A stretch of 64,000 nucleotides of DNA from Bolinopsis microptera (taxonomy: Eukaryota; Ctenophora; Tentaculata; Lobata; Bolinopsidae), in NCBI RefSeq assembly GCF_026151205.1, contig NC_087082.1:12635365-12699364 (forward strand). Reading direction: 5' to 3'. Under the pieces are notes generated by a model. The model saw only the letters and a list, made by a program, of their open reading frames with translations. It was not told the origin of the DNA and did no database searches. The position numbers were made by a program, and so were the translations under genes. Every line of letters starts with the position of its first letter. The stretch's first letter is position 1. Shown here in pieces: positions 1-10,776 of the stretch.

Positions 1-734
1 CCTATCTTTCTTGTCTTAATTTCTCCGGAACTGGTCGCTGAGTACTCGAAAAAGTCGTAGGATAGTTTCGACATCTTCCATGGGAGCATGGACATGGAAA
101 GGATGTAGTTGAAGCTGGTTCCAGAGACGTGCTTGGCGTAGTGAGCCGCGGAGAACATAGCCGTTCTGGTTGATCCGATTGTAGCAACAGCTCCACTAAG
201 CAGAGGTTGTTTGTACTTCAAGGAATGAGGTAGCATTTGTTCCATCATCGGGCTCTCTGTTGTAACTGTTACACTTTTACCGTTATCCAGATCCCATATA
301 GCGATGTTGGCGTTGTCTTTTTGCTCCGGTTTGGCCATCATAACCTGAAGTTCCTCTTGCATGGTAAGATCGGGTACAACATCACCCATATACGCGTTAG
401 GAGCCAGGATATTGTCTTTCATCGTCTTGTTATAAAGATGTGAAGGGATCATCTTTGCGGTGTACTTCACGGTTCCATCTCCATCAAAATTCCAGCCATG
501 GATTTTAGCTAAGCCATCAACGATATTGTTGACGGACCGTCCACCGTGCTCAAACAGACCAGGTCCTACTCTGTAAAGATCTCCTTTTAACCAGGTGGGC
601 AGGGCTCCTTCCGTCTTATTAAGGACTAAGTCGCTGTAATCATTTGGTTCTGATGAGAGCAGTGCTGTCATATCTCCAGATCCGAGGGTAATCCAGCTGA
701 TTAGTATCAGTGCTCCTAAATGAACCTGGACCAT
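1..734 (-). CDS. Carotenoid oxygenase family (RPE65/BCO-like), copy 1, 3' part outside the window
   Basis: Reading leftwards from an ATG at 734 the frame stays open to the window edge (244 codons), so the gene is cut by the window, not visibly broken. The protein begins with a hydrophobic stretch (residues about 5-17) and a small-residue run, like a signal peptide. It then carries the family's N-terminal signature (WLKG, then GPGLFE and a WNFDGDG blade). It matches the complete copy at 5937-7532 with about 23 substitutions over 244 residues (roughly 91 percent identity), and some 40 bases upstream of the ATG also match, so this is a fairly recent tandem duplicate. Family members are non-heme iron enzymes that cleave or isomerise carotenoids and retinoids on a seven-bladed propeller. 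The segment seen here includes LPHS but not the His-Pro-His context where the first iron ligand normally sits. The assignment to family is firm; the substrate is unknown. Confidence 0.88.
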   Translation of the reverse strand, partial: MVQVHLGALILISWITLGSGDMTALLSSEPNDYSDLVLNKTEGALPTWLKGDLYRVGPGLFEHGGRSVNNIVDGLAKIHGWNFDGDGTVKYTAKMIPSHLYNKTMKDNILAPNAYMGDVVPDLTMQEELQVMMAKPEQKDNANIAIWDLDNGKSVTVTTESPMMEQMLPHSLKYKQPLLSGAVATIGSTRTAMFSAAHYAKHVSGTSFNYILSMSMLPWKMSKLSYDFFEYSATSSGEIKTRKI

Positions 735-2745
735 ACCTGATAATAGATCAGTGTTAGGAAATATCCTGGTAAAAATCCAAGAATCCAGGACTATTTATGG
801 TAAGGGGTCGTTCATATACTACAGTTCTACGTAATCAATTGTTTGGCAATTAGAATTTGAAGGCCTCATCTACCTCTCGAGGTATGATCTTGGAGTCGAG
901 GCTTCCAAGCACAATGAGGTCGTCCTTTGATAAATTATTATAATTCAAATTGTGTTTGTAATTGTGGATGTAATGTCTTATTTTGCGCAGCAGCGATATT
1001 GAATGTTGATACTAAGTAGCCAATAACACGACCTTTTATACGCTTTAAAAATCGGTTATAAGAATTATAATATTATGTCAATGTCAAATCTGCGATTGAT
1101 TGATCTCAAATAACATAAAATAGTGTGAGCACTAACAATAACTATATAACGTCTCTAAATTGACTAAAAGTAATGAGCGATGATATCGTACGTGATTTTT
1201 CTATCGTACTGTAGAGTTCTACCGTCACCCTCTCCCTAACGCGTGATTACCGTCACAATATCAAATCACAATTTCAGCCTAGTTTCATGAAAGAAAAAAG
1301 AAACTTTATGGTGTTGTGACGATAACCACGCATAATAGTGTCGGTAGAAGTGAAAAAAGTGTAAAATATGAAAAACACTAGAATTAATAAATACAGAATA
1401 GTCAAATAGTGTGATATCCAATTCTAAATCTAGCGTACAATTTTTAACAACCAGTATGAGTATATAACAATTTTTAAAGGGGCGATGAAATTAAAAGTAT
1501 GTGATTTTTATTCCGTTCTGTCGAGTTATATCGTACTGTAGAGTTCTACCGTCACGGCGCGTCACCCTGTCCCTAACGCGTGATTACCGCCACAATATCA
1601 AATCACAATTTCAGCTTAGTTTCATGAAAGAAAAAAGCAAAAAAAATGATAAAACTTTATGGTGTTGTGACGATAACCACGCGTAATAGTGACGGTAGAA
1701 GGGGCGATGAAATTAAAAGTATGTGATTTTTATTCCGTTGATCTGTCGAGTTCTATAACACGTGACAAGCGGATGCTTTAATTAAACTAGCAGGAACCCG
1801 TATAATATAACCCTAAACGGTGTCAAGACTCAAAATACTAAAATAATTATTACCTATTTAATCGGCGTTTTTGAGACCACTTGGGGGCCCAAATTTTCGG
1901 CTCTAAAATCATTATTCCTTGGCCAATTTTTTATTTTTTCATGCCGATTTGAAGGCCATTAAAGCATTTGACCCAGCCAAAAAAGTTCCAGTTGTATATC
2001 TTTTACGGTTTTTGCGGAAAGTCGCGTTAAAGTTGATGCCGTGGTGTCAGTAAAATGGCACAGATATATATATATATATCGTCTCGCTTTATATATAGTA
2101 AGATTGTTCGTTATGCTCGTTTCCGACATAGCAATACTCACGAATCTGGGTTGAGCACGTGATTAGGCTTTTGTATTGCGTGCAAAGTATGGTACTGATA
2201 AGAAGCCTTTTATCTAAAATTGGTATGCATTTTTTGACCATGAAGGTCTAATGAATAGTCAAAATGTAATTTTCACTTTTAATTTTCTTATCAGTATCTT
2301 AAGAGCCAAGCATGAGACGCTGGTCTAATGAAGATGAGACTCCGTCACGAAACAACCTCTAAGCATAAAATGATAAAAGGCTGAGTGCGTGACATGATAA
2401 GCGAAACAATTTTATAGTGCCGTTTTTATTCCGGTGCCTTTAACACTTATATAATGTATACGAAAAGTACCGATGCGAGGAGCATAATTTTAGCCGTACA
2501 AAAATTTGACCGTGATAAATTTGATAGTGCAAATGCAATAAATTTTGATTTCGAACGTTATAAAATGCTGATCTGGGGCCGGCGTTTTTGAAAATAAAAT
2601 CACACAAAAAACTGCCGAATCTTAGACCAGATCTTTGGCTGTCTCCTAGGACCTAGCTGGCGCCCTACTCATTACTCAAGTTATTACTAATAAGAATAAA
2701 TGAATAAATAATAAAATATTTTTCATGTGCTATTAAATAGAGACT
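735..2745. repeat. Intergenic DNA with repeated copies of a short dispersed element
   Basis: No gene seen. Segments at about 1189-1351 and 1498-1703 are copies of one element, containing a TTCTACCGTCAC box, an AACGCGTGATTACCG box and GGTGTTGTGACGATAACCACG. A partial copy lies at 1697-1765 and another at about 8477-8545, each led by AAAGGGGCGATG. The ends of the element (GCGTGATTACCGTCACAA and TTGTGACGATAACCACGC) are imperfect inverted repeats, so a MITE-type origin is likely. A TA microsatellite lies near 2063-2080. Confidence 0.6.
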
Positions 2746-2747
2746 TC

Positions 2748-5288
2748 TACTTGGTAATTTAGCTAGGCACAGTTGCATTGGGCATAAAATTGAAATTCCT
2801 GGGGCACAGTTGAGGCTCAGTTGGGGCACAGTTGAGGGAAAAAGTTACTTAGGGCACAGTTGGGGCAAGAATAGTATGGGCACAGTGAGGCAAAAAAGTG
2901 ACCTGGAGCACAGTTAAGGGAAGAATCCGTGGGGCACAGTAATTGGGGCACAGGGGCACAAGAGGATAAAGATCCGACTATAAATTCAAATTATTTGGAA
3001 ATTTTTTTATTATTGGGAATTCATACTTGGGAATTTCAAGAAACGAATTCCTCCGACTCTCTGGCCAGTATATGAACACTGAAATTTCTGTACCAGCGCT
3101 TTTGTTTCTTTTCGCGCAACAACGAGTGCAAAGTGGCCTGGCTCAAGCATTACAGCATTACCAAGGCGACTGAAAACAAAATATTTTTTGTCAAAATCTT
3201 TCTTTTTCACTTTAGTTTAAGTTATATTTAACCAAAACCCATAATCATGGGTAGAGTGTACCGCTGCCAGTGTCTCTCTTTCCCAAACAAAAGGCAATGA
3301 TATCAATTTGAATGACCGTTATCAAATGCAAAATGATACCGAGAATGAAATCGGTCGCTCGCTTTTCCCACTCATTCATGACTTACGAATAGTAATAAGT
3401 TTCGATTTATAACATGTAATCTATTTCAATTGTAAATGAATGGGAAAAGCGAGCGACCGATTTCATTCTCGGTATCATTTTGCATTTGATAACGGTCATT
3501 CAAATTGATATCATTGCCTTTTGTTTGGGAAAGAGAGACACTGGCAGCGGTACACTCTACCCATGATTATGGGTTTTGGTTAAATATCATCTCTTTTTGA
3601 TTATAATGTCAGGATAATTTACAAAGCCGAAATGTAAACTCATAACTTCATTAATATTTATATTGATAATTAGGAGGTAATTTCATCGATTTCGAAATTT
3701 TACCTGACTGAATATGGCACTTTTTACTCATTCAAGTTGGCATTAAATTCATATATAATTCCATTTAAATATCGCGGGAAAGCATAATTTATTCGAAATC
3801 ACGAATGAGCAAAATTGTCACCTTTCGCACGTGCAAACTTTGAGCGGACGTTGCGTGCGCATACAATATTGAATCACCGTAAATTTTTGCATAGCAGTAT
3901 TTTATATATAATTTAATAAGCATGCAAAGTTTCAGAAGATTTCATATAGAACTTGGATCACAACGGGACTCCAAAGTTGATAAAAAATGGTGAAAACAGC
4001 AATTTTCAGTAATTTTAGCAATTTTCTATCAATTTGGGCGTGTCCCCACGTGTGCAACTTTTCGATTTTCAACTTTAAAACTAGCCTATAACACAATTTA
4101 CACCTTTAGGAAGCACAATCGAGCTCCACAACCCAAGGGATGGCCCAACACCAGAGAATACTAATTCACAACTTTTGTATTTTTATAAAATTATTCTTCA
4201 AAAAAGCACTAACTTCAATAGCGAATATCTTTATGAAGGAGCAAGGTAGGAAAATTTTCCGGTAGATTTGTAGAATGCTTGAACAATTATCTAAGATGAA
4301 AATGTCCTCAGATTTTGAATAAAATTACTTCTTAATAGTGTAAAATCGATTTGAAAAGTTGTTACTTTGTCAAAAGTCAAGTTTTAAAAACACTTAACTT
4401 GATGACGTCATCAAGTGATGATGATGAAGTTAAATTATTTTTCAATACAATGTAAACTAAAGCTTAAACGATTATCTTTAAAACCTGTGGTTCGAGATGA
4501 CTGTATCGTTTATACTTTCGAATCTACGGACACTTAAATGTAGGCTACAATTGACTGCAAAAAGCGTCTATACATACATATATATATATATATATATATC
4601 TTCACGACAATCTGTTGTAAAACAGGGGTTCCAGAAAACCCACTTCCCGATACTCCTGAAACATGAAATTTTTTTTACAGTCGATTTGGATAAGGTCTAG
4701 ACGCCCTACAAAGTTTCATATCTCTAACTCAATTTTAACATGGTTTTTAAGGCACCTGAATATGGCGATTTTGGGTTTTTTACCTAATTTCGTATTACAT
4801 GCTGGCGCGTATTTTGCGCAAATTTCTTAAAAACCTCCACATAACTATTTCTTATTCCTGTCATCTTTAACATTGAATTAGAATGTTTTGAACTTAAATA
4901 TGCCTGCTGAACTACTTTCGATGAGTCTTAATGCCTGGAAAACAATATAAGAGGATATACTAGTATAGGGGGTAAATAGTATTGTGAATATAAGGGCGAC
5001 GGTAATGCTTGCCAGCATTGTGATTAATATAATAAATTCAAATCTTATGATATTGTTATTATCTTAACAGTTACTATTGTAGCTTAAGATTTTAAATTTA
5101 TATTCCTTGTACTGATACTGCGTGTTTCATACTTCTCCTAATTAATTTAAAACTTATTCATATTGCAAAAGAACACTAGTATATAGTATATACGCACTAG
5201 TATATACGCACCATTCAGGAAAATACTTTTTGTCTCAACTTTGCCCCAACTGTGCCTCTAGCTTTGGCTAGCTAGATTACCAAATTCC
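2748..5288. mobile_element. Possible 2.5-kb composite repeat element with subterminal cacagttg repeats
   Basis: The left side (2750-2775) reads TTGGTAATTTAGCTAGGCACAGTTG. The complement of the right side (about 5245-5285) reads TTGGTAATCTAGCTAGCC followed by AGAGGCACAGTTG, an imperfect terminal inverted repeat. The left flank continues as roughly ten degenerate copies of GGGCACAGTTG (2768-2955). Inside lie a 200-base minus-strand open frame at 3010-3210 with no recognised family and a long foldback at 3224-3587. No transposase is visible. It could also be two unrelated repeats sharing an end. Confidence 0.35.
3224..3587. repeat. Long near-perfect inverted repeat (foldback)
   Basis: Left arm 3224-3380 and right arm 3433-3587 are reverse complements over about 155 bases with only a few mismatches, separated by a loop of about 52 bases. 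The outermost pairs are ATATTTAACC and GGTTAAATAT. As RNA this would form a long hairpin. Foldback MITEs and recent inverted duplications both look like this. Confidence 0.9.
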
Positions 5289-5936
5289 CAAAGTTGATTT
5301 AATTTCAGGTTTATCTCCACTCAATGAAATTGTTTTGCAAATAGTGGCAAAAAAACTAAAAAAGTAGATTAGATTGAAGCCAAAGGTGAACATATCTTTT
5401 AGTTTAGGAATGAAGGCCAAATTGTCACGTTTTTTCTCAAGGGACAGGTTAAAGTTGCATTCTTGATTTATTTATTTCTCTATCATTAGATCGTTGTCAG
5501 AACCACACTGAACAAATTGAAAATCATATCAGAAAAATGGACAAACGAGAAAAGTACAATTCAATACAAGGAAAATTCGAAACGATAACGCAAATAAAAT
5601 GTAATCTCAAAATTAATCGTAATATCGATATAAAATCAAATATTACATAAAAAATTCACTCCCAAAAATGGTCCTTTTCATAAAATGTTGGTTCTCCGAA
5701 TCTCCACAGCTTAGTGAACAAGCCGAAATCGATATTGGCTAAGTAGGGGTCTTTATTTAGAATAGAGGTCTATATTTCAATTGTGACATGTGTATTTACA
5801 GAATTTGTACAGTTTCATGATTTACATGACTGTAAACTGTATAGCGATGATCAAGTAAGATGCTTTGGTCTTCATAATCTTAAAAAGATTTAACAATCTA
5901 ATTTCTAAAAGACTAAAACTCACTAAAAGTTAACTG

Positions 5937-7532
5937 TTAATCACTGAACCACCAGCCATGTATGGTATAAGGAACCTTTACTAAATTATCAAACCTAGCT
6001 AAAACCTTCAAATCTTTAGCGTCCCAAACTATCAGCTCAGTCGTACTGTTGATCGTGTCATAAACTTGTGCCACTATCACTCCATCGTCTTCTGAAGTGG
6101 GTTTAGGGTTTGCTGCGAAGACCGGCTCCATCACAAGCTTGCCATCCTCGTGCCAGGTGGTAGAGGTCTTCTTGCAGAGGTCATACTTCAGCAAGTCCAT
6201 GTTATTGGGGTTCATCTGCCACTGCTGGAAGTAACAGAAGCAGTATTCCTTCCCTACGTAAGCTGGATTGATAAAAGGAAAGTCGACTAAGGCATCAACT
6301 GGCTCCCAGTTCCTGGGTAAATCCTCTATGGTATACTGGTTGGTGTTGATGTTGAGGATATAACGTCTGAGCGTGGTGTCCCAAGGCATGTTCTTGTACA
6401 TAAATTCAGGGTCTTTCATGAAGGGGATCTTCAAGACGTCCAGAAGGCATTGCTTGTTCAGATCAAGTGCGTGGACATCAGAAGTAGTTGGAGCGTCCAT
6501 CACTACTTCCGTCTCTCCCTTAAAGTTGGTCCTCTCGAAAGAGTTCATGACGTGAACTCCTCTTGCTGGGGGCAGTTCAAATGTGTGAAGTTCTCCTGTT
6601 GCTATTGAAATGACATGGAAGTAGAAGGGGTTGTCGTATGTAAAGCGCATGCTCTGGCATAAATGGGTCATATCAAACATTATATTCATGAAGGACTCTG
6701 GGGAGAACTGGAGATTCCACAGTGGTACAACAATGAAGTTTTCTGTGGCACCGAACATGTGAAGCATCCTGATATCAGACATTGATGTGGGGATGCTGCC
6801 TATCTTTCTTGTCTTAATTTCTCCGAAACTGGTCGCTGAGTACTCGAAAAAGTCGTAGGATAGTTCCGACATCTCCCATGGGAGCATGGACATGGTAAGG
6901 ATGTGGTTGAAGCTGGTTCCAGAGACGTGCTTGGCGTAGTGAGTCGCGGAGAACAATGTCATTCTGGTAGATCCAATTGTAGCAACAGCTCCACTAAGCA
7001 GAGGGCATTTGTATTTTAAGGAGTGAGGCAGCATTTGTTGCATCATCGGGCTCTCTCCTGTAACTGTTACACTTTTACCGTTATCCAGATCCCATATAGC
7101 GATGTTTGCGTTGTCTTTTTGCTCCGGTTTGGCCATCATAACCTGAAGTTCCTCTTGCATGGTAAGATCGGGTACCACATCACCCGCATACGCGTTCGGG
7201 GCTAGGATATTGTCTTTCATCGTCTTGTTATAAAGATCTGAAGGGATCATCTTTGCGGTGTACTTCACGGTTCCATCTCCATCAAAATTCCAGCCATGGA
7301 CTTTAGCTAAACCATCAACGACATTGTTGACGGACCGTCCACCGTGCTCAAACAGACCAGGTCCTATTCTGCAAAGAGTTCCTTTCAGCCAGCTGGGCGG
7401 GGCTCCTTCCGTCTTAGTAAGGGCTAAGTCGCTGTAATCATTTGGTTCTGATGAGAGCAGTGCTGTCATATCTCCAGATCCGAGGGTAATCCAGCTGATT
7501 AGTATCAGTGCTCCTAAATGAACCTGGACCAT
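5937..7532 (-). CDS. Carotenoid oxygenase family (RPE65/BCO-like), copy 2, complete single-exon gene
   Basis: One uninterrupted 531-codon frame, close to the usual family length of about 530-550. Residues 5-17 are hydrophobic and followed by GSG, a plausible secretory signal, which is unusual for a family that is normally cytosolic or peripherally membrane-bound. Family marks in order: WLKG (48-51), GPGLFE (57-62), WNFDGDG (81-87), MLHMFGA with H258, GVHVM with H327, VDFP at 416-419, VMEP with E469, EDDG (481-484) and the C-terminal TIHGWW with H525. The last three His fit iron ligands. The first ligand is unclear: the expected His-Pro-His segment reads as AVATIG near 182-187, and the nearest His is H170. 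The Glu-bearing strand before it also looks deleted. The minus-strand context just upstream of the ATG (a CTAAC-like branch point, then CCAG|GT) could be a splice acceptor for a 5' non-coding exon. The gene may be active on a carotenoid or be a divergent binding protein. Confidence 0.93.
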   Translation of the reverse strand: MVQVHLGALILISWITLGSGDMTALLSSEPNDYSDLALTKTEGAPPSWLKGTLCRIGPGLFEHGGRSVNNVVDGLAKVHGWNFDGDGTVKYTAKMIPSDLYNKTMKDNILAPNAYAGDVVPDLTMQEELQVMMAKPEQKDNANIAIWDLDNGKSVTVTGESPMMQQMLPHSLKYKCPLLSGAVATIGSTRMTLFSATHYAKHVSGTSFNHILTMSMLPWEMSELSYDFFEYSATSFGEIKTRKIGSIPTSMSDIRMLHMFGATENFIVVPLWNLQFSPESFMNIMFDMTHLCQSMRFTYDNPFYFHVISIATGELHTFELPPARGVHVMNSFERTNFKGETEVVMDAPTTSDVHALDLNKQCLLDVLKIPFMKDPEFMYKNMPWDTTLRRYILNINTNQYTIEDLPRNWEPVDALVDFPFINPAYVGKEYCFCYFQQWQMNPNNMDLLKYDLCKKTSTTWHEDGKLVMEPVFAANPKPTSEDDGVIVAQVYDTINSTTELIVWDAKDLKVLARFDNLVKVPYTIHGWWFSD

Positions 7533-8861
7533 ACCTGGTAATAGATCAGTGTTAGGAAAGATCTTGGAAAGGAAAGGAAAGGAAAGGAAACACAGTACTT
7601 ACTTATGCGACAAGAAATTGAATAAAATATAACTAAATAATTTAAACAATATGGTACCAGCCATGTCTAAGCGGCTCTCCTCGAAAAAACTTTCTCTCCT
7701 CAGTCCTCATCGGAGCAGAAAGTTAAAACAAACACTTGCTTTATAATACACTCCAAGGACTAGATACTCAATTTATGAATAAGACTGCACAAATATTTTA
7801 AGAACCTAAACGTACTTTAATTGACATTTAAAAAACACACTTATGGAATATGGATGTATATCATTCATCAATCATTATTATATATAATGTTCTGAGAGTT
7901 GTATAGCAACAGACACACAGTCACAGTAGGAGCTAGGTCGTAGTTGAAATTGTAGCGATAACAGATAAGATAAGCGAACTCGATAATCAAGCGTAACAAA
8001 ACTACACACTACACAGTCACACGTAAAAGAAATAAATTGATTTCAACTATTTTGCGACATGATAAGCGGAATAGTTCTTCTTGTAGTTGTGCTGGTGTCC
8101 CGTGTTTGGCCGAAGTTGGAGTTACTGAAATGTCTACTCGCTAATCATCGATTGAGTTTGAGAGAAGGAAGGTCCAGCTACTTAGCTACGGCTACCTATA
8201 ATGATTAATAATCCTGCCTTGATATCATGAAGGATGCTACTAAATGATAATGAAACCCCATTCAATCGTAAAACTGAAACACTGGAGGGTCACCAAGTTC
8301 CGTTAACAAATCCTGATATAAACTGAAGTCAGCATCAAATGCTATTCAGCCTCCCTCGTACTGTGAGCTGAAAGTTTAACAGAACTTAATAGACAATAGT
8401 GTTATATCTAAATCTAAAGTACAATATCTTACAATATGTCGGGATCATTTCGGAGACTAATTTTTCTAAGTCATTTAAAGGGGCGATGGAATTTAAAGTA
8501 TGTGATTTTAATTCCGTTCTGTCGAGTTCTACCGTCACTATAAGTATAACGTCACTTTAAGGCGTGTCACGTGGAAGTTGTTATCAAATTTGTCGTTCTG
8601 CTCGTTTCCGACGTAGCAATATTATGAAACTTGGGTGATATACGAAGAAGACGGAACAGTTCACATGTCTTTTGGTGTTTTTGTTCTTTTTCAATTCTGA
8701 GGAAACGCTATTTGCGTGTTAAAGCTCCTGATAAGAATCTTTTTATCTAACATAACAGTTGTGGAAGTTTCGCCCTACTGTTAAAAGTGGTGAGCTGTCT
8801 TTAAATCACTGAGATTTTTATTGGAGATTTGTCCAGTTCAACTTGAAGTCCAGTAGTGAGT

Positions 8862-9257
8862 CTGTGATGTATTGACAAGTTATAGAATGAACCTGGTGAA
8901 CTTGTCCGTGATGTATTGATAAGTTATAGAATAAACCTGGTGGACTTGTCCGTGATGTATTGACGAGTTATAGAATGAACCTGGTGAACTTGTCCGTGAT
9001 GTATTGACAAGTTATAGAATGAACTTGGTGAACTTGTCCGTGATGTATTGACAAGTTATAGAATGAACCTGGTGAACTTGTCCGTGATGTATTGATAAGT
9101 TATAGAATAAACCTGGTGAACTTGTCCGTGATGTATTGACAAGTTATAGAATGAACCTGGTGAACTTGTCCGTGATGTATTGACAAGTTATAGAATGAAC
9201 CTGGTGAACTTGTCCGTGATGTATTGACAAGTTATAGAATGAACCTGGTGAACTTTT
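8862..9257. repeat. 44-bp minisatellite, about nine copies, each with a hairpin
   Basis: The unit runs cttgtccgtgatgtattgac, then aagttatagaatgaacctgg, then tgaa. Copies differ by single substitutions (gacaagtt, gataagtt, gacgagtt). Within most units ACTTGTC and GACAAGT form a 7-bp inverted repeat around an 11-base loop, so the array is a string of potential stem-loops. Confidence 0.92.
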
Positions 9258-9502
9258 CCGCCTGCGTACTCCCTCGGGGCACCCTCGATATCTCTGCATT
9301 TCTGTGCGCACCGTAATTTATAACAGATGATTTAAGTCATGAAGGGTAAATTATTTAAATATAGCCATACTCCATAAATGCTATTATCTGCAAAATTTGA
9401 AAAATAAGTATCGCACATGAGCTGTTATACAAGGAATGTGCTAGTTCCCTATTCTGCTAAAAAGAATTGAATTAAATTTCAAGATTATCTCTGTTTTTCA
9501 GA

Positions 9503-9567
9503 AAATTCTGCTAACAAATTCTGCTAACAAATTCTGCTAACAAATTCTGCTAACAAATTCTGCTAAA
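9503..9567. repeat. 13-bp tandem repeat, five copies
   Basis: Five direct copies of AAATTCTGCTAAC. A single related AATTCTGCTAA-like stretch lies nearby at about 9455-9467. Confidence 0.9.
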
Positions 9568-9975
9568 TTGAATTAATTTCAAGGTTATCATCGTAGAATT
9601 GTGATACAGATAACGTTATCATCATCGCATAATTTCATATTCTTGATTCGCCAGTTTCTCTGCCATTTTCGGGTTATAAATACTTAGTTAATGAGGTACG
9701 AGATAAAAACGAAAACTTTGATAATTGAAAAAGTTTAACAATTAACATCGCCTGTTAAACAATTTTGCGGGGTAAGGTCTCACTCAAAATAGCTGTGCGC
9801 ATCCACAATTATAGTTATCATATTAAGTAGCTTTAAAGTTTAACAATCAATTATCTTATGAGTAATTTGTCTAGAAACCATTTTGTTAATGTTATCATAC
9901 GATCGTTTTTAAAGGTTCTCAAGTTTTAATCCCTGCATTCAGCATTATAAAGATCTTAACATCCCTGCATTTCAG

Positions 9976-10165
9976 GTACGTGGAATTTAACCTGGTATAC
10001 GACCGAGGAACAAAGTTTGGACTCTACACAGAGAACGCCAGGATAGAGAGTATTCTAATGTCACTACCTCTCACTGCTCGGTGGGAGTATATGAACAAGC
10101 CTGGACCTAGAGAGAATGAATTGTTGGAGGTTCTGAAGAAACCTGTGGAATGGTGTAGTGAATAG
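9976..10165 (+). CDS. cpox: Coproporphyrinogen III oxidase, terminal exon
   Basis: A splice acceptor (TTTCAG ending at 9975) opens an exon whose first base completes a codon, followed by [31 protein letters not shown] and a stop at 10163-10165. This is the highly conserved C-terminus of oxygen-dependent coproporphyrinogen oxidase, which converts coproporphyrinogen III to protoporphyrinogen IX in heme synthesis, in or near the mitochondrial intermembrane space. Only about 63 of the expected 300 or more residues are present. I found no upstream exons between 1 and 9975, so either the preceding exon lies left of the window, making the two oxygenase genes nested in its last intron on the other strand, or this is an isolated exon copy. 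AATAAA at about 10324 would serve as the polyadenylation signal. The gene is convergent with the GPCR downstream. Confidence 0.93.
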
Positions 10166-10776
10166 GTTTAATTTTACTTTTAGGATTTATTTTCATATCT
10201 ATTTTTGTGAGATTTTTGTATGAATCTACAGCTCGTCCTTTATAGTTGAGTTGTTTTTTGGGAATATTACCTTAATTTATTAGTGCGGTTATTGAAAGTC
10301 AATTTTTGCAACGTATGATAGCTGAATAAAATAACTTCATAGCAAGTTTTGATAATACATTTGTATTTAGTTTGAAATATTAACATTTATTTATAGATCA
10401 ACGATACCATTAAATTCGGTAACAAAACTTGAAAACTTGTTGAAATTATTTGTAAGGTACATAAAGTGACTCGAATTCGAAGTTCAGTTAAACTGTCTTC
10501 GAATTAAAATACAAACTGAAACAGGTAACTTATAATTATATAATATACAGGTATATATATTACTCGAACCTAGTATATATTACTCAAATTTTCAGATTGT
10601 CTAGTTGAGGAATGTGGCGATTTGATTATAAGAATCGTAAAAGTAACTGTACAAATTTAAATATTAAAAGTATATGGTATAGTCTGGTTACAATTCCGTG
10701 ATTTTCCAATAACCTCAGCAGATACCGCTAAAAGATACATAAAACAGATAATCGACTGTACGTGTAAAACACGATT

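Larger units (their letters stand above)
7533..9975. other. Intergenic or intronic DNA, no gene recognised
   Basis: Apart from the repeats listed separately I see no coding signal. A GGAAA pentamer run flanks the oxygenase 5' end at 7566-7589. If the coproporphyrinogen oxidase exon at 9976 belongs to a normal gene, this stretch is part of its last intron. Confidence 0.5.

Noticed and set aside
237-443. Plus-strand open frame inside oxygenase copy 1 (also seen at 7023-7205)
   Set aside because: It is antisense to a conserved coding sequence and appears in both copies only because the copies are near-identical.
8862-9257. CRISPR array
   Set aside because: Regular 44-bp spacing comes from head-to-tail repeats with no unique spacers, in a eukaryotic intron-bearing genome.
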